64,000 nucleotides of DNA, taken from NCBI RefSeq assembly GCF_947179165.1, contig NC_077248.1:47270232-47334231 (forward strand), given 5' to 3'. The first letter of the stretch is position 1. Each line of letters begins with the position of its first letter. The position numbers and the translations under genes are program-made. This document shows positions 21,021 to 33,112 of this stretch, piece after piece. Source of the DNA: Solanum dulcamara. Its lineage: Eukaryota; Streptophyta; Magnoliopsida; Solanales; Solanaceae. The notes under the pieces are model-generated. The model was given only the letters and a program-made list of their open reading frames with translations. It had not been told where the DNA came from and searched no databases.

Positions 21021-22082
21021 TTGTACACAAAATCCCTCGGATTGATTTGACTATTTGACTTTATGTTATCTGCATACTACCTAGAAAGTGTGGACGTGAA
21101 TCAGGATAGTTCGAATTTTTTAAAAACCAAATTAAATTATTTATGTCGGATTTTTCAATCTTTAAATCAAACCAAACTTATAAAAGTCGGGTTTTCGGGT
21201 TTTCAATTTTTTTTTGGGTTTTTTCCGCTAAAGTCTTCATAAAAACATATAATTAACTCGTGGTTCAAATATAGTCCTACCAAAATACAACTATCTAAGG
21301 TATTTTTTAAGAAAATAACACAAAATATGAGATGGGTGGTGACACTAAAATATTCAACAAAAAATAATAATGAAATTCGCATAAAAATATTTCAGATTAA
21401 TAAGTCATAATGAAAATGATCATAATTTAAAGAGTGAAGTGTCAAAAGTATACTTAATATATATATATTTTTTAATTTCATTTCTAAAATATTGTGAGTG
21501 TGAGTTTCATACCTAAACTATCACTCATTAATTTGAAAAAACCACCTGAGTGGTGTGTGTAATACACTCTCTCTTTTATTTAAAAATATCTTGCCACATG
21601 ACATTCCACATGGATAAAATATTTTACTTTGTCAAAAATTAAATAAACTATTAGTATTGGTTAAACATTAAAGATTAAAGTAAAAAGAAATTGATTTTTT
21701 TTAAATTAAAATTTAAAATATTTTTCCTACTCCACTCCACCACATCCTCACCCCCCACCTCACACATCCCCCCACAACCCACCCCCAATTTTTTTTTGAA
21801 AAATTTCCTTTATAGAATTTTTTTTTTAAAAAAATCTTACTTCAACCCCCACAAATTATTTATAAAATTAATTTCACTTAAAACATTTCATCCATCTTAA
21901 TTTAGGAGGCACTTTAATTCATTTTTGAAGAGTCAAATTATTTAATTTTTGAAGATAATAAAATTAGATTAAATCACCTCAATATTTTAAAATTAAAATT
22001 TAAATATTATACTATTTTTTTTCTTTTTTTATTCACGACAAACACACTATGTTGGGTGTTGTTTCATGATTTGGGGGTTAGC
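21021..22082. other. AT-rich non-coding region with MITE-like and C-rich stretches
   Basis: It includes a TCGGGTTTTCGGGTTTTC tract with A-rich partners near 21120-21240, reminiscent of palindromic MITE ends, and a C-rich run near 21730-21790 like that at 60740-61290. No terminal inverted repeats could be confirmed. A 69-codon frame here is low complexity. Confidence 0.4.
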
Positions 22083-22852
22083 AAAGAGTAACTAAGCCTC
22101 CAAATTCATACTTTCTTCCATGGTGAACTTTAGTTTTGGACATAGCCGACTCTAACACAGGCCCCACATTGATCTACGTTCCCTTCATCAAGGCATACAC
22201 CCAACACACATGATCCCGTGTAACATCAGTGAAATTTTAGCCAGGGATCAGATGGGTCATTAGAATCTTGAGCCACACACGCGCTTATCTATTCATGTGA
22301 GCATAAAGGAAGGTTTGGTGGTAGCTGCGGTATCCATGGTATTTCCACTTAGCCTTGGACCTGCTTCCACATAAAGTATGTTTGATATCTTGGTAGGGTG
22401 AGCAGATATTTAGCCCAGTCAACATGGACGATGACAGTTCAACAGTCCTTAGGAGCTCATTCAATGCCAGCAAAATGAGTGGAACATCAACTCCTCACAT
22501 AGTCATAAAATGTGAACGTGTGTCCTATTTCTAATTCGCATATAAATCTTGGACCATGTGTAGATTGAAGGCCATCGGGTCAGCAAAAATAAAATCCATG
22601 TGGAGTTCCCAAAAGCTGTGGGAACTCCCTCTTTAGATGCTCATCCTCAATACACACGTCAAAGAAGTACTTGGCCTCAGTGTGTTTCTTATACCATGTT
22701 TTCCTAGTGGTGTTGAATACCCACAATCCATATCGACACATTTTACTATGCGGTACTATTAGTGCTGGGGGTACAAACGCCCCATCACGGACCCTCTTTC
22801 GGTTGCTAGCCGATGTTGCAAGTTCCTTTCCTGGTCTGTGAGTTCCAGACAT
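22083..22852 (-). pseudogene. Truncated post-pol ORF, copy A (putative plant transposon protein type)
   Basis: The frame starts at the minus-strand ATG complementary to 22850-22852 (MSGTHRPGKELATSASN) and runs to a stop at 22580. After a break it resumes at 22285-22473 (LALNELLRTVELSS, HGYRSYHQTFLYAHMNR). It resembles a plant family annotated as putative plant transposon protein (Transposase_32, named from memory) that accompanies Athila-like elements in nightshades. Its function is not established. A minus-strand TTTTTGCAG lies directly before GAAACAATG, suggesting a splice acceptor. The C-terminal part present in copy B is absent. Confidence 0.65.
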
Positions 22853-23591
22853 TGTTTCCTGCAAAAATACACCATTATAGTCAATTGCTAGGCCCCAAAT
22901 CACAAGAGACCATGCCACACTTAGGCATTAGCACTCTTACACAAATAAAAAGGTAGTCAGACTTCCGTTCATCGTAATAATCATTTCAATTGCAAGCCCA
23001 CACCATTTTTAAGTACATATTCCCTTTTTTATATTGACTCTACTTAAGAATTTCGAGTATATGACTTTGTAAATCTTCAATTACCCACTCAAAACATGTG
23101 TGTTACTCAATAATTCACATAACACAATATTTTCATTCCCATAACAGTGATTTCACTCATATCCCAAGTTAGTGTTTCAATTCAAACAACTATTGGTCAT
23201 CATGGGTGCCATATAATAGGCTCAAAAACTTAATTTCTTTCCCCATGAACAATTGCAAACTAATTCTCAACTAACAACATGAAAATCTTTCAACTTACAA
23301 CAACCCACATGGTTCTACCATGAAATGTTATGCAAGAAGGAGAGAAAAACAAGTTAGAAGCATACCTTAGTTGTTGAGAGAGATAAAACTTGCAAGAATC
23401 AAAGTAGAAGAGCAACTCCATATTACCTAAAACTTGCAAGAATCAAAGTAGAAGAGCAACTCCGTATTACAGATTTGGGAGAGAAAATTTGTTAGGGCTT
23501 GTGGGATAGGGAATTTTCAATCTATTTTCTTAGGGAATGGGGGATTTGGGGGTTAGCAAATTCCACAGCCTCCCCATTTTTTTGATTCTTA
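22083..23591 (-). repeat. Duplicated 1,509-bp block, copy A
   Basis: This block matches 26422-27930 at a constant offset of 4,339 bp. Reading both copies side by side I found only two substitutions (C/A at 22535 vs 26874 and T/C at 22707 vs 27046). Minus-strand order: leader with a 44-bp tandem repeat (23385-23471), a probable 507-nt intron, then the 5' two-thirds of the post-pol ORF. The ORF is cut at 22083, where unrelated sequence begins. Confidence 0.9.
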
Positions 23592-24927
23592 GCAAAACTA
23601 AACTTTCAATAGCACACGCAAGTGTACGCAGTCAACCAAGTGATATAGTGTCTCTTTTGAGCTGGATTATCGAGCCCAAAGGACTTTAATTCAGTAGACA
23701 ATTAACTTTCAAGATACTTCAAGTAAATGCATGTGTGTGAAAGAAGGTTTGATTGGTTGATTAAACTAACAATTTACTTAAATTAAATATACTAGCTAAC
23801 TTACGATTGATTCAATTTCTAAAGGAGTTTGTCACAGACTTAGGGAAAATTCCAACGCTGTAGCTTAGCATGAGTTCAAGTCTAATATTTTTCACTTTGG
23901 AATCCGATGGGTTATCAATCTATTTATTTACAAGGTTAATTTTATGATCATGGCCTCCCGACCTCTACTCGCCTACCATATTTGACAGCCTAACTACATC
24001 ATTGAGTGGAGATAGACATGAACTAACTATGGAGAATTAATCTACCTTCTTGTTTCATAACCAAACGCAGTATATTAGGTATATACCTATCCTAGATATG
24101 AAACACTCTAAGTTTTACCCTAGAATGACCATGTTCCTTACATTCTTTGTCCTATCCCTCTATTCCTCTCCCGAGTTTAAAAATGGATAATAAATGTATT
24201 CTAATGGTGATCAGACATTAAAATAATAAGAGCAAGAATACAAGAATAACATATATTGAGAACCCCATCTTCAACCAAAGAAATTAATATTCAAACCATA
24301 ACTCTATAGCCACAGCCCTAGAATAAGAGAAATTAGCTACTCATGCTTTGATTCATGACAATAGTTTGTTTACAAAGCATAGAGAAGTCAAAAGATAAGA
24401 AAATAGAGACAAACCCTAGTGTTCTTCTGTAATTATCTTATCCCAGTCGTCTCCTCGAAGTTAGAATAATAACAATTAATAATTTATATAACTAGGCTAT
24501 TTATAGAGTCTGAAAAATTAATGCGGGCAACATTCAGCTTCCAGGTCCATGATGCGGACCTGTTCCCTTGCCTTAGGTCCAAAAGTGGATGCTCTTCTCT
24601 GCGATGCGTTTCCATCACGCACTCTACTGCCTATCCAATTTGTCAAAGCCCAGGAACGCGGACTTGTGTCTGTAACTCATTTTTTCGCACGGCCCTGTGC
24701 TCTTTCACTCGTCTTTCACACCCTTCTTGAGCTTGGCTTCCATTACTGTCCTTTTTCATCTCCTTTTTCCCATTTTCCATCCTAAAAAACACACCTAATC
24801 ACACTTGTTAGCAAAATTACATAATTGAGCCTAGAACACTAATAATAACATGGGATTTGCTCTCAAACTTAGCCAAAACATGGGTTAAACTTGGTTAATA
24901 GGCGTATAAATACGCCTAAGATCATCA
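23592..24927 (-). repeat. Athila-like LTR, antisense (3' LTR position)
   Basis: On the minus strand it starts TGATGATCTTAGGCG, after an AAGTGTGGGT purine stretch that can serve as polypurine tract. It contains a GC-rich patch (about 24530-24700) and ends near 23592 against copy A. It is clearly related along its length to the LTR at 31824-33112, but too divergent to be its partner from one insertion. It lacks coding sequence. The left edge is set by the end of the duplicated block, because canonical TG ends are lost there. Confidence 0.65.
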
Positions 24928-26047
24928 ACCCACACTTAAATCTTTGTTCGTCCTTGATCAAATCTACAAGTTAAAACACAATATGACTCAAACACACAAC
25001 ACGACATAAGACGTTTCAAGATTAGGCGATAACGAATCACATGAATGGCATATAACCCACTCACATGTTCTCCAACCAAAGTCGCACACATGACTAATTC
25101 AAAACATCCTAGCCTCAAGAACTGACTCTCCAAATTAGTAAACTCATGCAAGAGATTTTATAAATCACCAATCTTTTATTGAACATATGACCTCACCACG
25201 AGAGAGTCACCCACAATTACTCACACATACAAATTTTAACATAGGTGGGTGTAAGAATAAAATTTCGCTCACTCTCCCAAATGAATTCTCATGTAATAGA
25301 AGATTAACCATAGGCTCTACCTTAGCGTAATGCTCTACTAATATAAGAATGTGATGGTTTAATATCAACTAGGACTTCATGGGTTGTAATGTAGGTTAAG
25401 GAACAGGTAGGAACTATTTTTGTCTATAGATAGTGACTGGATTTCCCAAGCGCTTTAATAAATTACAGTTCTCATTATGTATATCTTCAACAACTATGTT
25501 TTTCACCCCTTTTTCTTCGTTTATCCCTTCTCTTTGAGCTACTTACACACTTTTAGTAGGAAGTCACTTTTATTCTATTTCTTTGTTTTTTTTCTTCTCT
25601 TTCTTTTGTAATTTTTTTCAACACTTTGATTATCAACACAATGACGAGATTACTCTTAAGATGGTCTTCATCTATCTATCATAGGGCAGCATGGCTTAAC
25701 AACAACTACGACTCAATCCTACAAACTAGACTCATTTTTTTGTACGGTTCAAAGGGACTATCCTTGGCCAAAGAACCACAAACAAATTTCAAGGGACCCC
25801 CCCAAAAAATTACTTAAACAACTACACTTTGACCAACCATAATTAATTACATACTCAAACAACCAAACACACACATATTTACATAGAGAAGTATACTCCA
25901 CCCCATACTTAAACATTACCACTGTCTCCAGTGCTTCAACACTTAAGATCAGAATTAAAAGCAAAATAGGGTGAGGAATTTTCCTGATCAATCCTCCATG
26001 CTTTCCTCTGCCTCAAGGTCCTCAAGAGGTAGAGGTTTGTCCGCCTC
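24928..26047 (-). mobile_element. Non-coding 3' internal tail of the Athila-like element
   Basis: Between the post-pol ORF and the LTR lie 1.1 kb without a coding frame. A minus-strand G-run (complement of 25795-25802) looks like a second polypurine tract. Long spacers before the 3' LTR are normal in Athila elements. Confidence 0.5.
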
Positions 26048-27191
26048 CTACTTTGAGTCAAAGTCTATGTTCGACCCCGCACACTGCTTGTCCTCATCTG
26101 TGGGGACATCATCATAAGTAGGCTCTAAGATATCTAAACCCAATCCCAATAGTTCCATGGTATGTTCATTCGGAGGATACCTCATTTCAATATCTCGAAG
26201 CTGCTCTGAAGTGGAGACTCGGCACCCATTTTTGTGGCATAACATTTCTAGCCTAAATATGCAGGCCGTGATAAGTTCATCTCTTTGGTGGCGCTCTGAA
26301 GTAGTAAGGGTAGGCCCATGGTTGGTGTCTGGACCCTTGGTTTACGTTACATCTATAAGAAGTGTGAAAAGGGGGATCATGTATTCTAAAGGTTCTTCGG
26401 GCATCCCCATATTCCTGCACAAAAGAGTAACTAAGCCTCCAAATTCATACTTTCTTCCATGGTGAACTTTAGTTTTGGACATAGCCGACTCTAACACAGG
26501 CCCCACATTGATCTACGTTCCCTTCATCAAGGCATACACCCAACACACATGATCCCGTGTAACATCAGTGAAATTTTAGCCAGGGATCAGATGGGTCATT
26601 AGAATCTTGAGCCACACACGCGCTTATCTATTCATGTGAGCATAAAGGAAGGTTTGGTGGTAGCTGCGGTATCCATGGTATTTCCACTTAGCCTTGGACC
26701 TGCTTCCACATAAAGTATGTTTGATATCTTGGTAGGGTGAGCAGATATTTAGCCCAGTCAACATGGACGATGACAGTTCAACAGTCCTTAGGAGCTCATT
26801 CAATGCCAGCAAAATGAGTGGAACATCAACTCCTCACATAGTCATAAAATGTGAACGTGTGTCCTATTTCTAATTAGCATATAAATCTTGGACCATGTGT
26901 AGATTGAAGGCCATCGGGTCAGCAAAAATAAAATCCATGTGGAGTTCCCAAAAGCTGTGGGAACTCCCTCTTTAGATGCTCATCCTCAATACACACGTCA
27001 AAGAAGTACTTGGCCTCAGTGTGTTTCTTATACCATGTTTTCCTAGCGGTGTTGAATACCCACAATCCATATCGACACATTTTACTATGCGGTACTATTA
27101 GTGCTGGGGGTACAAACGCCCCATCACGGACCCTCTTTCGGTTGCTAGCCGATGTTGCAAGTTCCTTTCCTGGTCTGTGAGTTCCAGACAT
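26048..27191 (-). pseudogene. Post-pol ORF, copy B (putative plant transposon protein type), degraded
   Basis: This is the fuller version of the ORF in copy A. It starts at the minus-strand ATG complementary to 27189-27191, runs to a stop at 26919, resumes at 26812-26624, and continues past the duplicated block to 26245-26048. There it reads MLCHKNGCRVSTSEQL and ends in an acidic tail (DDVPTDEDKQ). The acidic PTDED tail is typical of the Transposase_32-like proteins I recall from nightshade genomes. About 380 codons span the region, with at least two breaks. It lies after pol in sense with it, where Athila elements carry an env-like ORF. I see no membrane segment, so an envelope role is not supported. 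Confidence 0.65.
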
Positions 27192-27930
27192 TGTTTCCTG
27201 CAAAAATACACCATTATAGTCAATTGCTAGGCCCCAAATCACAAGAGACCATGCCACACTTAGGCATTAGCACTCTTACACAAATAAAAAGGTAGTCAGA
27301 CTTCCGTTCATCGTAATAATCATTTCAATTGCAAGCCCACACCATTTTTAAGTACATATTCCCTTTTTTATATTGACTCTACTTAAGAATTTCGAGTATA
27401 TGACTTTGTAAATCTTCAATTACCCACTCAAAACATGTGTGTTACTCAATAATTCACATAACACAATATTTTCATTCCCATAACAGTGATTTCACTCATA
27501 TCCCAAGTTAGTGTTTCAATTCAAACAACTATTGGTCATCATGGGTGCCATATAATAGGCTCAAAAACTTAATTTCTTTCCCCATGAACAATTGCAAACT
27601 AATTCTCAACTAACAACATGAAAATCTTTCAACTTACAACAACCCACATGGTTCTACCATGAAATGTTATGCAAGAAGGAGAGAAAAACAAGTTAGAAGC
27701 ATACCTTAGTTGTTGAGAGAGATAAAACTTGCAAGAATCAAAGTAGAAGAGCAACTCCATATTACCTAAAACTTGCAAGAATCAAAGTAGAAGAGCAACT
27801 CCGTATTACAGATTTGGGAGAGAAAATTTGTTAGGGCTTGTGGGATAGGGAATTTTCAATCTATTTTCTTAGGGAATGGGGGATTTGGGGGTTAGCAAAT
27901 TCCACAGCCTCCCCATTTTTTTGATTCTTA
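26422..27930 (-). repeat. Duplicated 1,509-bp block, copy B
   Basis: Near-identical to copy A at 22083-23591. Both ends are sharp: at the left the similarity stops at 26421/26422, inside the ORF, and at the right it stops after TTGATTCTTA at 27930. Copy B sits inside the element between pol and the LTR, so it is probably the original. Confidence 0.9.
27198..27704 (-). other. Probable leader intron before the post-pol ORF
   Basis: On the minus strand CAACTAAG|GTATGC (donor at 27704) and TTTTTGCAG|GAAACAATG (acceptor at 27198) frame a 507-nt T-rich stretch that ends 7 nt before the ATG. The same sites occur in copy A (23365 to 22859). This is consistent with a spliced subgenomic mRNA for the ORF. 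Confidence 0.45.
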
Positions 27931-28069
27931 TCCCTATTACTACAAAAATAAAATCAACTAAGTTCAAAATGAAAAACTACAAAAACAAAGAAGAAAATCC
28001 TAACAATAATACAAAATCACGGGTTGCTTCCTAACACTTGATTTAATGTCACGACATGACTCAGCTCAT

Positions 28070-28680
28070 GGACCATTCATAATTGAGATCAATTACTTCT
28101 TGGTCACGATCATCATCATTTCCAAAGTAGTATTTCACTTTTTGTCCATTTACCAAGAATGTGGAGCTTTTGTTGGCATTCCATAATTCCACAACTCAAT
28201 GCTTCATCATTTTAACCACCTCAAATGGTCCACTCCACTTAGATCTCAGCTTACCTAGGAATAACTTCAATCTGGAGTTGAAAAACAATACTTGCTAACC
28301 CAACTCAAAGACTCGAGAGAATATATGCTTATCATGCCAATGCTTCATCTTCTCTTAGTATAATTTGGTATTCTCATATGCGTGGAGCATAAACTCCTCT
28401 AACTCATGTAGCTGTCCAGCCTTTTCTTGCCAGCTAACTCTGGGTCAAAATTGATCTTTTTAATAGCCTAATATGCCTGATGTTCAAGCTCAGCTGGAAG
28501 ATGATATGCTTTGCCAAACACCATTTGATAGGGAGAAGTCCCAATGGTTGTCTTATACACCATCCTATATGACCACAATACATTATCTATCTTTAGTGAC
28601 CAATCCTTTCTCTATGCATTCACCATATTTTGCAAGATTTGCTTCACTTCTCTATTTGACACTTTAACTTATTCGCTTTT
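28070..28680 (-). pseudogene. Integrase C-terminal region, Athila-like pol
   Basis: On the minus strand a broken frame reads a C-terminal integrase segment with [20 protein letters not shown] and VVKMMKH (about 28200-28320), matching the GPF-type module of Athila/Tat pol. The downstream GGAAGCAACCCG (complement near 28020) is the usual sequence after Athila pol. Several stops are present. Confidence 0.6.
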
Positions 28681-29079
28681 CTAAGGGTGGTATGCTGTAG
28701 CCACCTTATGATGGATCCCACACTTGGCCAACAAATTCTGCATAAGCTGATTTATAAAATGCTTCCATTTATCACTGATTATTGCTCGTGGAGTCCCAAA
28801 TCGAGTGAAGATGTGCTTCTCTAATAACTTTAATACAACCTTGGAATCATTTGTAGGAAGATATACAACCTCAACCCACTTTGACACATAGTCCACTACA
28901 ATAAGGATGTACTTATTACCATTGGAAGGCAAAAAAGGTTCTATGAAGTCGATCCCCCATTCATCAAATATCGCTACCTCCAATATGTTATTCAGCAGCA
29001 TCTCATGCCTTCTTGAAATAGTCCCCATTCTCTGGAATTGATCACAACCTTTGAAATAAATTGAAGCATCTTTAAACAA
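28681..29079 (-). pseudogene. Integrase catalytic domain, Athila-like pol
   Basis: A 132-codon open stretch on the minus strand. It holds [11 protein letters not shown] (end of the zinc finger), WGIDFIEPF (first catalytic Asp), [11 protein letters not shown], and ISDKWKHF (second catalytic Asp; the family has ISDGG-HF). The frame stops after the ATAYHP segment, before the third acidic residue. The Met at the start is internal to the ancestral polyprotein. Confidence 0.8.
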
Positions 29080-29514
29080 AGTTGGCTAGAAGAAACCAGA
29101 TTGGAGCACCTTATGGGTTGTGCGCTTTTCTCCGTGGTAACCACCATAAGCAGAAGAATGACAATTCTCTAGCACTTGCCTTACCGTATTTTCAAGAACA
29201 CACCTTCTTACTACTCTATCTGTCCCTTGCTTGAACAATTATGGCTCATCCCATAAATAGAAGCATGCATCATAACTTATTTCTTTTTCTAATGAGTAGT
29301 TGCTCAAGGTGAGAACACCCCACTTACCAAAAGGTTTACAACATCCACGTACCATGGTAGTTCAACCACCTAAAAAAGCCAACAATTGCTCATTAGGGAT
29401 CTCCTCACAAATTTTCCCATCATCATGTATATGCAAAGAAATATCCAACCTAGATAGGTGATCAACAATCTGGTTCTTCGTGCCTTTCTTGTCCTTTATT
29501 TCAAGGTCAAATTC

Positions 29515-29718
29515 TTAGAGTAAAAAAATCCATCTAATCAACCATGGCTTTGCATCCTTCTTGTTAGAAAGGTACCTAATAGCAACATAGTTAGTATAAG
29601 CAACAAGTTTAGTACCTACCAAGTATGACCTGAATTTCTTAAAGGCATAGACCAAGGCGAGCATCTCCTTTTCTATTACTGTGTAGTTTGCTTGTCCTGA
29701 ATCTAGTGTCTTACTCAA
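29515..29718 (-). pseudogene. RNase H domain fragment, Athila-like pol
   Basis: On the minus strand this reads NYTVIEKEMLALVYAFKKFR, then SYLVGTKLVAYTNYVAIRYL and DAKPWLIRW, the RNase H core and its C-terminal helix. The family TDH motif is replaced by TNY, removing a catalytic Asp. Flanking sequence up to about 30190 is the remainder of the RT-RNase H connection in broken frames. Confidence 0.75.
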
Positions 29719-30193
29719 ATAATAAATGGAGTGAAACGCCTTCTCCTTCCTCTAGCATAGAAATTCCCCACACAACTACATTTCTTGCATCACACATCAA
29801 CTCAAATGGTAGCTCTCAGTTAGGAGCAATAAGGATAGGAGCCTCTATAAGGTTCTTCTTCAATCCCCCAAATGCCCGGGCACATCTTTCATTAAATTAG
29901 AACTTCACCTTCTTCTCCAATAAACTGCATATAGATCTTCCAATCTTGGAGAGATCCTTGATGAATCTCCTATAGAAACCAGCATGGCCAAGGAAGCTCC
30001 TCAGTCCCTTTATAGAGACTGGGAGGTAACTTCTTAATCACTTCCACTTTTGTAGGATCAAATTCCAGCCCTTGCTTTGACACTTATCGCCAAGAAAAAT
30101 TCCTTCTTTGACCAAGAACTGGAATTTCTCCTAGTTCAAAACCAAATTCATTTCCTCACATCATGCTAACACTTGATCCAGATTCTACAAGCA

Positions 30194-30460
30194 CTAATCA
30201 AATGACTCCCCAAAGATAGAGAAATCATCTATGAAAATCTCTACAAAGTCCTGCACCATGTCATGAAAGATAGACATCATATATCTCCGAAAAGTTGCCG
30301 GAGAATTGCATAACCCAAATGGTATATGATTGAAGGAATATGTTCCATTGAAGGTGGTCTTCTCCTGATCCTCTAGAGCAATCAAAATCTAGTTGTATCC
30401 CGAATAACCATCCAGAAAACAATAGTAATCTTGCCCTTCCAACCTATCTAACATCTGATC
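30194..30460 (-). pseudogene. Reverse transcriptase domain fragment, Athila-like pol
   Basis: The minus strand reads EKTTFNGTYSFNHIPFGLCN, then SPATFRRYMMSIF and the catalytic FIDDF box. The HIPFGLCN-PATF-R phrase is characteristic of Athila/Tat RT. The N-terminal fingers continue in broken frames to about 30700 and are interrupted by a (TA)n tract at 30738-30761. Confidence 0.8.
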
Positions 30461-31061
30461 AATAAATGGGATTGGATATTAATCTTTGTGAGTAGCGTCT
30501 TTCAACATCCTGTGTCCATGCAGATACTCCAACCAGTGACTGTCCTTATCAATATTAACTCATTGTTCACTACAGTCCTTCTTAGGTACACATTGCACTA
30601 GACTAACCCACTTTTTGCCTAAGATAGGGTACACAATACCTACATCTAACCACTTGATTACCTCTTTGCGAACCACATATTTCATCAATGGATTTAGCCG
30701 TCATTGGCGCTGCTCACTTGGCTTGTGCCCTTTCTCCATATATATATATATATATATATATTTTGTGCATGCACAATGCAGGGCTAATACCATGTATGTC
30801 TGACATTTGCTATCCAATCGCCTTCTTCCTTCTCCTCAATGTGGTTACCGCTGCTTCAGCCTGCACTTCAGACAATGCTACCAAAAGAATCACAAGTAAA
30901 GTATCATTCTCACCCAGCTAAACATACCTCAAATGGGAAGGAAGAGTTTTTAACTCTAGCTTGAATTCTTCTTCAATCGATGGCTTGGGTGGAGGACCCA
31001 GCAGTCTGTTCAATGGCTCTACAACATTTCTCTGAATGTTTATATTTGCCACATCCAAAAT

Positions 31062-31265
31062 CTACAATAACTCCTTGGCTTTTACATCTCCATAAACATC
31101 TTTGCCTACCAACACTCTCTCAAAAGGGTTCTTTGATTCTGTGTATTTAGCTTCCATATCCTCATCAATAATTGTGATCACTGATAGCTCCTCATAAATC
31201 GTAGGCAGCTTCATTGCATTACATACATTGAACACCTCCACTTTATCATAAGCTCTCATTGTCAA
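31062..31265 (-). pseudogene. Protease-proximal region of Athila-like gag-pol
   Basis: Sixty-seven open codons on the minus strand include KVEVFNVCNAMKLPTIYEEL, a phrase found downstream of the protease in Athila polyproteins, followed by an acidic linker. No catalytic Asp loop is visible here. Only about 530 bp separate this from the PBS, so most of gag has been deleted. Confidence 0.55.
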
Positions 31266-31795
31266 CCGACCAGCTGCATCATGTAAAAGAGTGTACGGAG
31301 GAGGAACAATATATCTATATTCTTAAATTATATTACTACTTACATCCTCATGTGGACTCTTCTCAATAGTGGCAACATTAGTAAAAGTATGGAGTTGGCC
31401 ATCCAATTTTTGTTTCTCAAGTTGTTTTAAATGTACTTTTTCACCTTCAAACAATTTATTTTTTAAGTTATGAACGTTTAAAATAAACTCTCCAAAGTCT
31501 TGAATTAGCTCAGTCTTTTCATTAATAAACTAGAACCACATCCTTGAAAGTTTCTCAAAACAACCTTCATGCTCCTCTAATAATTTTCTGCATGGATCCA
31601 TACTATCAAAAGAAAAAATATTATTAGAGTCATCACATTTAGGGTTCGAGGATGGGTTATGACATTGAGAACAATCTTTTCATTGTTTTTACAAATTGTT
31701 TTTACAAAAAAAATGAAATATATACAAAAAAAGAAAAAAAGAAACTTAAATAAATAAAAAGATAAAATATGACCTATAAAAATAATTAATTTCTA

Positions 31796-31815
31796 AGTCC
31801 CCGGCAATGGCGCAA
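31796..31815 (-). other. Primer-binding site, Athila/Tat type
   Basis: The minus strand reads TTTGCGCCATTGCCGGGGAC, close to the PBS TGGCGCCGTTGCCGGGGA used by Athila and Tat elements. It lies next to the LTR at 31824-33112 and fixes its role as the 5' LTR on the minus strand. Confidence 0.85.
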
Positions 31816-31823
31816 AAAACCTT

Positions 31824-33112
31824 TGCATCCAAACGCACACACAAGTATACGTGGTCAACCAAGTAAATATGACTCTTTTTAGGAGTCGGATGTCGAACCC
31901 ACAGAGACTTGTCAATTAACTATTTACTAAATAATATTAATTCTAATTATTTATTTAAGTGACGGATTTTAAAGATGAATTAAATTAACTAAACTAAAAA
32001 TGAAAATAAAACAACTAGTGAACAATTAACCAAGAAAAGAACAGATTTTTACACAATTATCATGTTTAACTAATAATCATGTTTAGTATCACTTTTATCA
32101 ACTTATTTCATTATCTAGTTGTTGATTCATGGGGTTAATAATATTGTCATAATTTTTCAAACTCTAATCGTGTACGATAATTAGCAGTCTAACTACGTCG
32201 TTCAGCAAGGATAAACATGAATCAACTTTGGAGAATTACGGTGTCTTCCCATATTTTAATCAAGAATGGTTTTAGGTATATCCCTATCCTATATACAAAT
32301 CAATCTAATTTTTCGTTAAAGAAAGAACATGCTCCTTATATTCCACATTCTATCTCTCTATTCCTCCCCTGAGTTCAAGATAAGACAATATATTTATGTT
32401 AATGGAGGCTAAGTATCAAAATAATAAGCACAAGAATTTAAGAATAGCTAATATGATAACCAAATATGTCAAATCAAAATTTACTAAACAATCATGTTAT
32501 TAATTACCATCAATCTAGAATGAGAAGTTAAACTTCACATAGACATGGAGTAATTACAACAAATTATTCAATGAAAAGATATAAAAATAAATAATAAAGG
32601 AGAAGGAAAGATGAAACCAATATTCTCCGGTCTTCACGGCAGCTCCTAGCTCTTCCTAGGTCAAAAGTTATGTAAAATCTAATTTTATGGAATATTTATA
32701 GATGTAGGAAAAAACACCAAATAAAATAACTTAGTTCAAAACAAATTGGGAAATCCAAAACCCGAAGGAATTTGGTTACTGCAAGAACGCTGTACGTCCA
32801 ACCTCCTTCAATTCTCTCAAGGAATTCACTGCCTGCTATGTGGCAGGCCATGTCCACTTTTGTGCAACTTTGAAATTTAATAAAATATTATCTTTAATCT
32901 ATTAAGCTGTCTGCTTGATTTTCTTCTGTGATCTTCTATTTTTAATTCATTTTGGATCCAATTTTTTTAATCTTCACATCAATTTAATTCTACAAATAAA
33001 ATACACTATTTAGCATAATTCATAAAATTTATGCTAAAAAGGAACAAATAAAAATAATAAATGTGAGGCAAATAATGAAAAATATATGTTTTTTGCCTAA
33101 TATCACTCATCA
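31824..33112 (-). repeat. Athila-like 5' LTR, antisense
   Basis: On the minus strand it runs from TGATGAGTGATATTAGGC to GGATGCA, followed by the PBS. Length is 1,289 bp. It is related to, but distinct from, the LTR at 23592-24927. Its right edge abuts a Ty3 gag sequence at 33113, so this element inserted into that older one. Confidence 0.75.

Noticed and set aside
23592..33112. Treating the two Athila-like LTRs as the pair of one intact insertion
   Set aside because: They share layout but differ in too many positions along their length. Together with the near-absence of gag this points to a chimera or two elements.
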